From a virus, in the IMG/VR virus record IMGVR_UViG_3300028840_004433, positions 1 through 45,701 of that record: 45,701 bases of DNA; one strand, written 5' to 3'. The notes under the pieces are model-generated. The model worked only from the letters and a program-made list of their open reading frames with translations. It made no database searches and was not told the DNA's origin. Numbering within the stretch: the stretch's first letter is position 1; every line of letters starts with the position of its first letter. A program made the translations under genes and the position numbers. This document shows, piece by piece, positions 6,824-13,987 of the stretch.

Positions 6824-7522
6824 ATGGACGGTTGGATTAAATTACATCGGAAGGTTGTTGAAAATGATCTATGGTTATCAGAGCCATTTACGAGGGGTCA
6901 AGCTTGGGTTGATTTAATCTTATTGGCGAATCATAAAGACGGTTTCTTTTATCTGAGAGATCATAAAATTGAGGTTAAAAGAGGACAGGTCGGTTGGTCA
7001 CAATTAAAGCTCTCTAAAAGGTGGGGTTGGTCAAGAAACAAAGTCAGAAAATTCTTAAAAGACCTCGAAAAAGGACAACAGCTTGAACAACAGCAAAGCC
7101 GTAGTACGACTATCATAACGATTAAAAACTATGAAAAATATCAGAAAAAAGGACAACAGCTTGAACAACAGAAAGACAACAGAAAGACAACAGAAAGACA
7201 TAAACAAGAAAGTAAAGAAAGAAAAGAAACTATTATAGAGAGGAAGAAAAAATTTGAAGATTTTATTAATGAAACTTTAAATAAAAAGCGTCAAAAATAT
7301 CTCTCGTTTAATGAAGATATAAAAGAATTTTTTGAATATTGGTCTGAGTATGGCCCGAAGGATAAAAAGATGAGGTTTGAAAAACAGACATCATTTAGTT
7401 GTGAAAGACGGCTTGATACATGGTTTAAAAATAAAAAGAGATTTAATAAAAATTATTTACAGACCGGAAATGATCAGAGTAGCTTTGATCAGGATCCAGG
7501 TTGGAATTCAAAAGTAAATTAA
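6824..7522 (+). CDS. winged-helix replication initiator-like protein
   Basis: 232 aa from ATG 6824; upstream in-frame starts fall in the leader. Residues 1-90 look like the N-terminal winged helix of phage replisome organisers (DGWIKLHRKVVENDLW, then GQVGWSQLKLSKRWGWSRNKVRKFLKDLE). A Gln/Thr/Lys-rich linker contains a repeated GQQLEQQ, and the C-terminus (FEYWSEYGPKDKKMRFEKQ) is helical. Such proteins bind the phage origin and hand over to a DnaC-like loader, which is the very next gene. The exact family (DnaD-like or other) is not certain. Confidence 0.72.
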   Translation: MDGWIKLHRKVVENDLWLSEPFTRGQAWVDLILLANHKDGFFYLRDHKIEVKRGQVGWSQLKLSKRWGWSRNKVRKFLKDLEKGQQLEQQQSRSTTIITIKNYEKYQKKGQQLEQQKDNRKTTERHKQESKERKETIIERKKKFEDFINETLNKKRQKYLSFNEDIKEFFEYWSEYGPKDKKMRFEKQTSFSCERRLDTWFKNKKRFNKNYLQTGNDQSSFDQDPGWNSKVN

Positions 7523-7523
7523 T

Positions 7524-8216
7524 ATGGCTAAAAAAATGAAATGGGAGAAAAAAATTGACAGGACTCGGGTTGATAATCAGCTTAAAGAGGCACAGCAAGA
7601 ATGGAGAGAGGCCCGGCAGAATATATTTGAACATCGCTCTTTTATCCCCAATATCTATTATGATGATTTCTTTAAGCTTTTTAAATTAAACGCAGAGATC
7701 CTTTTATTTGAGAGGGGAGAAAAGACAGAGTATAAAATTGATGATTATAATAAGTCAGCCCTTAGTTTTATCTGTACTTATCTCCAAAAATGTGAAGGTG
7801 TTGACCATAAGAAGGGAATAATGATTGTTGGGGATATCGGAACCGGAAAAACATTAATGCTTAAGACTGCTATAAAAATCATTGAAAAACATACAATAAA
7901 AAGATTTAAGCAGCTGCATTCTAAAGAAGTTGCCGAAGCTATTAAAGAAGCTGAAAGCGGTATCCGATCTTTGAAAAAGATGCCTATGCTTATTGATGAT
8001 ATAGGAAAGGAGCAAAAAGAAGCTAAAGATTATGGATCTGCTTTTAATCCGATCCCGGATCTTTTCGCTTTAAGGTGGGATTTCGGATCATGGACGTTCG
8101 CTACATGTAATTATAATTTTGATGATCTTGTGAATTTTTACGGAAGATCTACAGTTGACAGAATGAATCAAATGTTTAACATAATAACTCTTAAAGGTGA
8201 ATCAAGAAGAAAATAA
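7524..8216 (+). CDS. DnaC-like AAA+ ATPase, helicase loader
   Basis: 230 aa with a complete P-loop core: Walker A GDIGTGKT (103-110), Walker B MLIDDIG (155-161), sensor-1-like ATCNY (193-197) and an arginine-finger-like segment YGRSTVDRM (206-214). Order and spacing match DnaC/IstB-type loaders that deposit the replicative helicase on DNA. No phage helicase is seen, so it probably loads host DnaB. It follows the initiator-like gene by one base, and the next gene starts inside its end. Confidence 0.88.
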   Translation: MAKKMKWEKKIDRTRVDNQLKEAQQEWREARQNIFEHRSFIPNIYYDDFFKLFKLNAEILLFERGEKTEYKIDDYNKSALSFICTYLQKCEGVDHKKGIMIVGDIGTGKTLMLKTAIKIIEKHTIKRFKQLHSKEVAEAIKEAESGIRSLKKMPMLIDDIGKEQKEAKDYGSAFNPIPDLFALRWDFGSWTFATCNYNFDDLVNFYGRSTVDRMNQMFNIITLKGESRRK

Positions 8217-8676
8217 AGGAAATATTAAATGTAATACTTGTAAGAAAATTATATATTTTAACAGGGAAGCTAGTTTTATGAAATGTTCAAGATATCCTGA
8301 AGGACATTCTAGTTTATATGTAAGCTTATGTCAGCAATATGAAAAACAAGAATTTGAAGTTGTTCATATTTTACAGGTTAAAATTGAATCTTGGCTTAAG
8401 TGGTCATATGAAACTTTCGGTAAAACAGAATATATGCATATATCAAAAGCTTATCATTTAAAAGAGGAAGTCGATGAGCTTATTAAATCATTCAAAATGA
8501 TGGAAGATCCGGGAGAGGAAATTGCTGATTGTTTTATATTGCTTATGACAGCAGCTTTCCATTATGGGTATGATCTTGAAAAGATAGTTAATGAATGTGA
8601 TAAGAAGTTTGAAATACTTAAAAAGCGAGATTGGAACAAACCTGATGAAAACGGAGTTGTAAGACATAAAAAATAA
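8197..8676 (+). CDS. MazG-like dNTP pyrophosphohydrolase with N-terminal Cys motif
   Basis: 159 aa with a GTG start at 8197, overlapping the loader gene by 20 bp. The N-terminus has CNTC, a Cys at about 30 and a Cys at about 45, suggesting zinc. The C-terminal 100 residues follow the DUF550/all-alpha NTP pyrophosphohydrolase pattern: KAYHLKEEVDEL (metal-binding Glu pairs), EEIADCFILLMTAAFHYGYDLE, then KKFEILKKRDWNKPDENGVVRH. These enzymes hydrolyse (d)NTPs to monophosphates. In a phage this could reshape nucleotide pools or lower (p)ppGpp. Substrate not determined. Confidence 0.8.
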   Translation: MNQEENKGNIKCNTCKKIIYFNREASFMKCSRYPEGHSSLYVSLCQQYEKQEFEVVHILQVKIESWLKWSYETFGKTEYMHISKAYHLKEEVDELIKSFKMMEDPGEEIADCFILLMTAAFHYGYDLEKIVNECDKKFEILKKRDWNKPDENGVVRHKK

Positions 8677-8681
8677 GGTTT

Positions 8682-8876
8682 ATGAAGATCAAAGAATTAG
8701 ACATAAACGATGTTTTTTTAACGGATACATGTCGTTCTTTTATCTTCTTAGGGAAATATACCCCGAAAGAAATAAAAGCCGATAAAGAGCTTAAAAATCG
8801 ATATAAGGTCAAATGTTTAAGCTCCGGAGAAATTTTCGCTTTTACAGATAGGGTTTTAATTAGAAAAAAGAAATAA
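8682..8876 (+). CDS. hypothetical protein, 64 aa
   Basis: A small protein with a likely beta-rich fold (FIFLGKYTP...YKVKCLSSGEIFAFTDRVLI) and a basic tail. It begins five bases after the pyrophosphohydrolase stop. No family recognised. Confidence 0.55.
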   Translation: MKIKELDINDVFLTDTCRSFIFLGKYTPKEIKADKELKNRYKVKCLSSGEIFAFTDRVLIRKKK

Positions 8877-8893
8877 TGATTTAAATTAAAAAA

Positions 8894-9088
8894 ATGAATA
8901 ATAATTTGAATAGTTCATCCCATGCAAAGTGTTATTGCGGTCGATATGCTTCAATAGGAGAATGGAAAGCCAGTATTGGTTTTTATGGAGATTATAAATG
9001 CCCTGACTGCTTAAGTAGAGAGCTTGAAAAACAGGTACAAGAAATTTTACAAAATAGGAATAAAAAATATGGAATCAAAAAAGTTTAA
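8894..9088 (+). CDS. small zinc-ribbon-like protein, 64 aa
   Basis: Two Cys pairs (CYC at 13-15 and CPDC at 36-39) separated by about 20 residues suggest a zinc ribbon. The C-terminal part is a basic helix. The start is marked by TTAAATTAAAAAA directly before ATG 8894. It overlaps the next gene by 20 bp. Function unknown. Confidence 0.58.
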   Translation: MNNNLNSSSHAKCYCGRYASIGEWKASIGFYGDYKCPDCLSRELEKQVQEILQNRNKKYGIKKV

Positions 9089-9326
9089 ATCGGGAGTATT
9101 CAGCCTCGGAAAATGTTTAGTATTTGTTGCTATAGAAAATGGTCTATGGCATTTATCAATTAGCCGGAAGGATAGGAGCCCAAATTATGAAGAAATAAAA
9201 GAGGCCCGTTATAAATTTATTCCTGATGAGGTTTATATGGCTCAGATCTTCCCCCCGAAAAAAGAATTTGTTAATGTAATGCCTTTTTGTCATCACTTAT
9301 GGGAAATAAGACACGATACAGAATAG
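9069..9326 (+). CDS. DUF7694-like protein, 85 aa
   Basis: From ATG 9069 the protein shows the pattern WHLSISRKDRSPNYEEIKEARYKFIPDE followed by PPKKEFVNV and a final HHLWE. That resembles a phage family I know as DUF7694, whose members have WH(L/V)S.S, a YEE/W-helix, PP..EYVN and a terminal HLW. Its function is not known. It overlaps both neighbours, in keeping with dense early operon packing. Confidence 0.68.
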   Translation: MESKKFKSGVFSLGKCLVFVAIENGLWHLSISRKDRSPNYEEIKEARYKFIPDEVYMAQIFPPKKEFVNVMPFCHHLWEIRHDTE

Positions 9327-9523
9327 GAGCAAAATACAGGTATCCGGATCAGAGAAGGTTTTTTAAATTAAAAGATGTTAAAAAGAATATTCTCGGAGAT
9401 CCTATTGTATTTTATTTTGAATGCGGTCATTGGTGTACAGATCTTATTTTTATAGATCTTATTGAGTCCGGAAAAAAATATCAAGTTAAAGATGATAATC
9501 AATTAAGCTTATGGAAGGAATAA
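9299..9523 (+). CDS. hypothetical protein, 74 aa
   Basis: Starts at ATG 9299 inside the end of the DUF7694-like gene (28-bp overlap) and overlaps the next gene by 13 bp. It is Lys-rich and probably beta-rich, with CGHWC in the middle (a possible metal site). No family recognised. Confidence 0.52.
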   Translation: MGNKTRYRIGAKYRYPDQRRFFKLKDVKKNILGDPIVFYFECGHWCTDLIFIDLIESGKKYQVKDDNQLSLWKE

Positions 9524-9933
9524 ATGAATCAATAGAAAGATTTATAGCGGCTAAATTAATTGTAAACGGTATAATTGAAGACTATGAAATTATCAAGGGT
9601 AAAGAGTTTGCAGTCCGTATTATAATTAAGGATAAAAAAAAACAGAATAGTCTTAATAAATTTGTTAATTTCTATATTAAGAGAATCTTATTTGAATATA
9701 AGATTTTGAAATTAACTGATGAGTTAAATAATGCAGTTAAAGAGAAGTATAAAACATGGAAGCAATTCAACGAAACTGTTGGCAAAACATGGAGAAATAA
9801 ACCGACAACCATAAAGGAGATTGAAAAAACAACGAAAACGTTAAATTATTTAGATAGGGAGATTCTTATAATTGAAAAGAAGTATATCTCAGATGTCAAA
9901 TTATATTTAAATAAGCTTAAAATTAAAAAATAA
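9511..9933 (+). CDS. hypothetical helical protein, 140 aa
   Basis: Strongly Lys/Ile/Glu-rich and helical, with long amphipathic helices in the second half (IEKTTKTLNYLDREILIIEKK). No motif or family recognised. Two bases separate its stop from the next small ORF. Confidence 0.6.
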   Translation: MEGINESIERFIAAKLIVNGIIEDYEIIKGKEFAVRIIIKDKKKQNSLNKFVNFYIKRILFEYKILKLTDELNNAVKEKYKTWKQFNETVGKTWRNKPTTIKEIEKTTKTLNYLDREILIIEKKYISDVKLYLNKLKIKK

Positions 9934-9934
9934 T

Positions 9935-10096
9935 ATGCTGTATAAGGGACAAGAAAGAATGATCGAAAAGTATGAACTTAAGGAATTTACTGAATGGGTG
10001 CAAAAAAATTTCTTTGGCACACATTGTACTCTTGCTGTTATTCCTGTAGAAAAATTGAATTTTTCAAATATTGACTTACTTATATTTTGGAACTAA
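9935..10096 (+). CDS. hypothetical protein, 53 aa
   Basis: A short frame between two supported genes. ATG 9935 follows an A-rich AATTAAAAAATAAT leader, and its stop TAA overlaps the next ATG (TAATG). Product has a helical first half and a hydrophobic end (NIDLLIFWN). No family recognised. Confidence 0.5.
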   Translation: MLYKGQERMIEKYELKEFTEWVQKNFFGTHCTLAVIPVEKLNFSNIDLLIFWN

Positions 10097-10260
10097 TGTT
10101 AAGAAAATTTGAATTATATTTTGAAATATTCGGAAAGTATATGAAAACGAAAATTACTGCCGAGAACGAAAAGGATGCTGCTGACAAGCTCCGAGAAAAG
10201 ATTAAGATACATAAAATTGTTGATATAAAAACGAATCAAATTTTAAATATTAAGATATGA
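10096..10260 (+). CDS. hypothetical protein, 54 aa
   Basis: Coupled at both ends by one- to four-base overlaps. It is basic, with a beta-alpha-beta look (FELYFEIFGKYMKTKITAEN, then a helix, then KIVDIKTNQIL), similar in pattern to the small protein at 19791-20006. Function unknown. Confidence 0.5.
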   Translation: MLRKFELYFEIFGKYMKTKITAENEKDAADKLREKIKIHKIVDIKTNQILNIKI

Positions 10261-10382
10261 AAAAAATCAGCCCGAAATGGGATCTTGAGAAATGGAACCC
10301 ATATAAAACTAATAAATGGGTCATTAAAATTTTATGGCTCATAATTCTAATTCTTTTAACAATTTATATATTTATATTATGA
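10257..10382 (+). CDS. small single-pass membrane protein, 41 aa
   Basis: ATGA overlaps on both sides. The first 22 residues are polar and Trp-rich, followed by one hydrophobic helix to the C-terminus (VIKILWLIILILLTIYIFIL). It sits directly before another membrane-anchored protein, so the two may form a pair. Confidence 0.52.
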   Translation: MKKISPKWDLEKWNPYKTNKWVIKILWLIILILLTIYIFIL

Positions 10383-10954
10383 AAACATGGCTTTATAATT
10401 TATTAATAATACTTATTACAGTAGCTATCTTTGCGTGGGCTACAAAAAGAGGGTGTAATATGTACAAAACTCTTGATTTGATGAAAAGTAACCAAGAGCA
10501 ACTTTTAAAGGATCTTCCCGATCAAAACCTTTTTATGACAAAGAAGGAATTTAAAGATTATCAGAAACAAATGAATGATTCTTTATTTAAAAAACTTAAA
10601 GACTCTTTAAATATCGGTTTTAGGAATATTACAAAGACAATAAACCACCGGTATAGATATACTTATGACACAACAAAAACGATTCTTATACGCTATGAAA
10701 ACACCCCGGATTTCTATTTTAAAAAAGACCTCGACTCATGTCTGTCTATTAAAGGGCATATTGACCTTGCCGATAGTACGATTTATTTTGATGAGGTTGC
10801 TATTGATTATAATTCTAATACGATCTATTATTTTAAGCGTAAAAAGCTCTTGGGATTTATACCTCTCGGTCGAAAACAGTTTTATACAGTTACAGAAAAT
10901 AATTGTTCAGGGCAGGCAGAAACAAGATCTATAGAAATAATTAAATCAAAATGA
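10379..10954 (+). CDS. membrane-anchored periplasmic protein, spanin-like
   Basis: 191 aa. A single N-terminal transmembrane helix (about residues 3-21) is followed by a coiled region and then a beta-rich domain (RYRYTYDTTKTILIRY, later YYFKRKKLLGFIPLGRKQFYTVT). This layout recalls the DUF6549/DUF6808-type proteins of Bacteroidota phages, suggested by some to act like Rz in outer-membrane disruption. No lysis gene lies beside it, so the spanin role is tentative. ATG 10379 overlaps the stop of the small membrane protein. Confidence 0.55.
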   Translation: MKTWLYNLLIILITVAIFAWATKRGCNMYKTLDLMKSNQEQLLKDLPDQNLFMTKKEFKDYQKQMNDSLFKKLKDSLNIGFRNITKTINHRYRYTYDTTKTILIRYENTPDFYFKKDLDSCLSIKGHIDLADSTIYFDEVAIDYNSNTIYYFKRKKLLGFIPLGRKQFYTVTENNCSGQAETRSIEIIKSK

Positions 10955-10955
10955 T

Positions 10956-10991
10956 ATGAAACTAAGAGGGTATGTTGATCGGGACCCGTAA
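10956..10991 (+). CDS. possible leader peptide, 11 aa
   Basis: ATG 10956 to TAA 10989-10991 encodes MKLRGYVDRDP. Codons 3-6 coincide with the 5' arm of the following hairpin (AAGAGGGTA), so a translating ribosome would block stem formation. It may be chance in an 85-bp gap. Confidence 0.3.
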   Translation: MKLRGYVDRDP

Positions 10992-11025
10992 CGTGCGGTA
11001 AAAACAGAGTCTTTATTACCCTCTT
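10964..11025 (+). promoter_or_regulatory. leader hairpin with perfect 9-bp stem
   Basis: AAGAGGGTA (10964-10972) pairs exactly with TACCCTCTT (11017-11025), enclosing 44 nt that include the small inverted repeat CGGG-A-CCCG. Only four T close the structure, so it is a weak terminator or a structured leader. It lies between the membrane protein gene and the gene at 11040. No promoter match is visible next to it. Confidence 0.5.
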
Positions 11026-11039
11026 TTAAACACAATAAC

Positions 11040-11429
11040 ATGAAAAAACTAACGATAGAACATTTAGCACCTTATTTGCCGTATGAGTTGAAAATTATAT
11101 TAGATGAAGACTTAAAAGAATTAGATAAGTATAAACCATATCAATTTATTTTGATGGGGTTAGGCGAAGATTCTGCAATAATAAATAACGATTCATATTG
11201 GTTAAATGAAGTCAAACCTATCTTACACCCTTTATCCGATCTTACAAAAGAGATAAGCGAGGGAAAGCCGAAATATTTTCCTATGTCAATTACTATGGAA
11301 TATATAAAAAGCAATAAAGACCTATTAGATTTACCTTATAATGAAGTAAACTATTTAATACGAAACCATTTTGACGTCTTCGGTTTAATCAAAGAAGGTT
11401 TAGCAATAGATATAAACACAATTAAATAA
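11040..11429 (+). CDS. conserved-looking phage protein, 129 aa
   Basis: The opening LTIEHLAPYLPYELKIIL and the later ILHPLSDLTKEI resemble a protein often met in Bacteroidota phages and prophages, whose function is unknown. It is soluble and helical. It begins the GATC-poor island 11040-12367, so it probably arrived with its neighbours. Confidence 0.62.
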   Translation: MKKLTIEHLAPYLPYELKIILDEDLKELDKYKPYQFILMGLGEDSAIINNDSYWLNEVKPILHPLSDLTKEISEGKPKYFPMSITMEYIKSNKDLLDLPYNEVNYLIRNHFDVFGLIKEGLAIDINTIK

Positions 11430-11431
11430 AC

Positions 11432-11632
11432 ATGAGAATTTTAGAAAAATATTTTACAGATTCAGAGGTGTACGAGGCACAAAAAATATTATCGGAAGCA
11501 AGGGAAAGCAATGAATGTTTAGATTATCTTATGAGAGAAATGAGACAAAAAATATCAAAATTACAGAGACAGAATAGAGAGTATCAAAGTTTAATATCTA
11601 ACATCGAAGATGAAATCGAAAAAATTAAATAA
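11432..11632 (+). CDS. small coiled-coil protein, 66 aa
   Basis: Entirely helical. The C-terminal half is a clear coiled coil (MRQKISKLQRQNREYQSLIS). It starts two bases after the preceding stop. No family recognised. Confidence 0.55.
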   Translation: MRILEKYFTDSEVYEAQKILSEARESNECLDYLMREMRQKISKLQRQNREYQSLISNIEDEIEKIK

Positions 11633-11642
11633 ACATTAAGAT

Positions 11643-11807
11643 ATGGAGATAAAAATAACAAAGGCTCAATTAAAAGCAATTATAGAAATGACAAATGATG
11701 TATCTGCAATGATTGGATGTGGTGATTATGACAAGATGTGGAAAAAGTATATTAGATTGATAGACAAGATGCTTAAGAAAAATGGATTCAAAAGAGATTT
11801 TAAATAA
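11643..11807 (+). CDS. small conserved-looking protein, 54 aa
   Basis: MEIKITKAQLKAIIEMTNDV followed by SAMIGCGDYDKMWKKYIRLI resembles small Bacteroidota phage proteins I have met before, function unknown. Helical, with GCGD in the middle. ATG 11643 is ten bases after the preceding stop. It lies in the GATC-poor island. Confidence 0.58.
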   Translation: MEIKITKAQLKAIIEMTNDVSAMIGCGDYDKMWKKYIRLIDKMLKKNGFKRDFK

Positions 11808-11813
11808 ACCGTT

Positions 11814-12113
11814 ATGAATAAACAACCATTAACCAAAACAACAATGAATAAAGAAATAGAAAAAGTTGAAGACATAAAAGAAGATATTGAGATGATTAAA
11901 TCAGAATTAAAAAAAAGAGGTCTATTATATTTTGAAACCGAACTGAATTTAATCAATGTAAAAATTGAATCACTTTTACAATCTTTACAATCAACAGAAG
12001 AAAAGGAAGAGAAAGAAAACAAGGGAATTTGTAGGGGTGGTCATTTAGAAGATGGGACTTGTACAAAATGGATAGGTAGCTGTAAAAAAGGAAATTGTGA
12101 TTATTATATTTAA
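11814..12113 (+). CDS. hypothetical protein with Cys-rich C-terminus, 99 aa
   Basis: Helical first 65 residues with acidic and basic repeats (a second in-frame ATG at 11844 is possible), then GICRGGHLEDGTCTKWIGSC with four Cys in total before the end, suggesting a small zinc or disulfide knot. Position in the GATC-poor island supports recent acquisition. Function unknown. Confidence 0.52.
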   Translation: MNKQPLTKTTMNKEIEKVEDIKEDIEMIKSELKKRGLLYFETELNLINVKIESLLQSLQSTEEKEEKENKGICRGGHLEDGTCTKWIGSCKKGNCDYYI

Positions 12114-12131
12114 CCACTAAATAATAAGACA

Positions 12132-12371
12132 ATGGGTATAAAAAAAACTGAATTAATAAAAATGACTTGTGATAGATGCGGTATTGAAACTGACCAAAGT
12201 CATTACAAGTATGAAATAAAGAAAATACAATCTTTAAAAATAGAATTAGCCGGTCTGTCATATGGTGGTGATTGGGGCGGTTCAACTATTGACTATATTA
12301 AAAATAAATGGTATTGTAATAAATGTACTCAGGGATTAATAGATTATCTAACTTTAAACAATAAGACATGA
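12132..12371 (+). CDS. small zinc-finger-like protein, 79 aa
   Basis: CDRCG (15-19) and CNKC (62-65) form two Cys pairs that fit a single zinc site bridging a beta-rich middle (GLSYGGDWGGSTIDY). The stop overlaps the HNH gene start (ATGA). Function unknown; it closes the GATC-poor island. Confidence 0.55.
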   Translation: MGIKKTELIKMTCDRCGIETDQSHYKYEIKKIQSLKIELAGLSYGGDWGGSTIDYIKNKWYCNKCTQGLIDYLTLNNKT

Positions 12372-12769
12372 ACGCAAAAGAGACCTTTAAAGATATAAAA
12401 TATTACGAAGGTTACTACCAAGTATCGGATCTCGGTCGAGTCAGATCTTTAAAAAGGACTATTATTGATAAAAACGGTATCCGGATCCGGATAAAAAAGA
12501 AGATCTTAAAGTTATCTATTGAGGCCCGAACCGGATATTTAAAAGTCAATCTTTGCAAGAACGGGAAAACTAAAACAAGGTATGTTCATAAATTAGTTGC
12601 TCAAGCATTCCACGATCATAAACCAAACGGGTATAGGAGAATAATTGATCATAAAAATGCTATTAAAACAGATAATAGGGCGATTAATTTACAAGAAATC
12701 TCTCAGTCAGAAAATATTAAAAAATCAAAGGCCGGTTATATGGAAAGCTCCGATAACTGTCCTTTTTAA
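12368..12769 (+). CDS. NUMOD4/HNH homing-type endonuclease
   Basis: 133 aa. The N-terminus FKDIKYYEGYYQVSDLGRVR is the NUMOD4 motif (DNA binding). The HNH region follows with VHKLVAQAFHDHKPNGYRRI and IDHKNAIKTDNRAINLQEIS, comparable to the usual VDH.NG...DNR..NL. Catalytic His and Asn are present, so it may be active. Such enzymes are mobile and nick or cut at one site to spread into relatives. It stands next to the GATC-poor accessory island. Confidence 0.85.
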   Translation: MNAKETFKDIKYYEGYYQVSDLGRVRSLKRTIIDKNGIRIRIKKKILKLSIEARTGYLKVNLCKNGKTKTRYVHKLVAQAFHDHKPNGYRRIIDHKNAIKTDNRAINLQEISQSENIKKSKAGYMESSDNCPF

Positions 12770-12778
12770 ATTAAAAAT

Positions 12779-13429
12779 ATGGGACTAAACAAACAATCAG
12801 GTAATATGTATGACTTCGTTACTCATACATGGAATACAATAAAAGGTAAATGTTTTCACGATTGCTCTTACTGTTATATGAAACGGTTTGATAATCAAAA
12901 AGACATCCGATTTGATGAAAAAGAACTAAAGACTGATTTAGGACAAGACAATTTTATCTTTGTCGGATCATCAAACGATATGTTTGCTGATAATATCCCG
13001 GATGAATGGATTAAAAAAACTTTAGATCATTGCTATAAATTCGATAATAAGTATCTGTTCCAAACAAAGAACCCAAGAAATATAAGAAGGATTTTAGTAG
13101 AAAAGAGTCATGTATGTGTAACAATAGAATCTAATAGATACTATGATCATATAATGAGAAATTCACCAAACCCAAACCAGAGATTTATAGATACAAGATT
13201 AATAAGACATCCTTTATATATCACAATTGAGCCTATAATGGATTTTGACTTGCATTTCTTTTTAAAAATGTTAGAATCTACAGGGCCAATACAAGTTAAT
13301 ATCGGAGCAGCAACCGGCGGACACAATCTCCCGGAACCGCCAAAAGAGAAAATTCTTGAATTAATAAAGGGGCTTAAGACGTTTACTAAAGTACATTTAA
13401 AATCAAATATTAATCGTTTAATTAAATAA
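12779..13429 (+). CDS. DUF5131-like radical SAM-type protein
   Basis: 216 aa. CFHDCSYCYM (25-34) gives the CxxxCxxC iron-sulfur motif (Cys25, 29, 32). Further family-like segments are FVGSSNDMFADNIPDEWI, LFQTKNPRN, TIEPIMDFD and NIGAATGG. It corresponds to phage Gp37/Gp68-type (DUF5131) proteins, usually longer, with unproven activity. Start is marked by TTTTTAAATTAAAAATATG. It follows the HNH gene and precedes ssb by two bases. A role in DNA repair or base modification is a possibility from the fold, not shown. Confidence 0.78.
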   Translation: MGLNKQSGNMYDFVTHTWNTIKGKCFHDCSYCYMKRFDNQKDIRFDEKELKTDLGQDNFIFVGSSNDMFADNIPDEWIKKTLDHCYKFDNKYLFQTKNPRNIRRILVEKSHVCVTIESNRYYDHIMRNSPNPNQRFIDTRLIRHPLYITIEPIMDFDLHFFLKMLESTGPIQVNIGAATGGHNLPEPPKEKILELIKGLKTFTKVHLKSNINRLIK

Positions 13430-13431
13430 GC

Positions 13432-13860
13432 ATGGTAAATAAAGTATTATTAATAGGGCATGTCGGGAATGATCCTAAATATAAAGCGCTAAATGATCAA
13501 ACAAGTGTAGCTAATTTCAGCCTTGCTACAGCCGAAAGATATAAGAATAAAAACGGAGAGAAGGTTGAAAAAACAGAGTGGCATAATATAGTTGCTTGGA
13601 AAGGGCTTGCTGCTCTCTGCCGAGACTATGTCTATAAGGGGCAGAAAGTCTTTATTGAGGGAAAATTGACTTATCAAAAATATACTGATAAGAATAATAT
13701 CGACCGGATTGCTACGAAGATAATTGTTACTGATATAACGTTTTTAAGCCCCAAGCCCGGAACCGATGGAAGTAAACCGGCTAAGAAAGTAGAGAAGCAA
13801 TCAATTGATGATGTCCCGGAAGATCTTAATACAATACCAGACGGTGATATGCCATTCTAA
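13432..13860 (+). CDS. ssb: single-stranded DNA-binding protein
   Basis: 142 aa with the classical OB fold: VNKVLLIGHVGNDPKYK, VANFSLATAERY, TEWHNIVAWKGLAALC, YVYKGQKVFIEGKL and TDITFLSPK. The tail is acidic and ends DGDMPF, like the host SSB tip that recruits replication proteins, so it can probably dock host SSB partners. It covers ssDNA in replication and recombination. A clear terminator follows. Confidence 0.93.
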   Translation: MVNKVLLIGHVGNDPKYKALNDQTSVANFSLATAERYKNKNGEKVEKTEWHNIVAWKGLAALCRDYVYKGQKVFIEGKLTYQKYTDKNNIDRIATKIIVTDITFLSPKPGTDGSKPAKKVEKQSIDDVPEDLNTIPDGDMPF

Positions 13861-13866
13861 ACTAAT

Positions 13867-13890
13867 AAAGGGTTGTTTATACAGCCCTTT
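13867..13890 (+). terminator. intrinsic terminator after ssb
   Basis: AAAGGGTTG pairs with CAGCCCTTT (9 bp, one G-T) around a 6-nt loop, seven bases after the ssb stop. The following ATGTTTTAAT is moderately T-rich. It ends the operon before the promoter at 13926. Confidence 0.72.
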
Positions 13891-13925
13891 ATGTTTTAAT
13901 ATCTTAAAATAAAAAGCCAGAAATA

Positions 13926-13956
13926 TTTTTTTATTTAAAAAAGTTTTATATCTTTA
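13926..13956 (+). promoter_or_regulatory. Bacteroidota-type promoter for the 13988 gene
   Basis: TATCTTTA (13949-13956) is preceded by TTTT (13926-13929) at 19 nt. The -7 octamer is identical to that at 2415. It lies between the ssb terminator and the next gene; transcription would begin near 13963, giving a short A-rich leader without a hairpin. Confidence 0.62.
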
Positions 13957-13987
13957 CCCTATATTTAATAATAAAAACTTTTGAAAA

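Noticed and set aside
7072-7170. Repeated GGACAACAGCTTGAACAACAG as iterons of an origin
   Set aside because: Only two copies and both are in frame in a Gln-rich linker (GQQLEQQ), so coding repetition is the simpler view.
10965-11024. Possible tRNA (7-bp closing stem, 60 nt)
   Set aside because: Too short, no T-loop (GGTTCRA) or anticodon arm; better seen as a leader hairpin.
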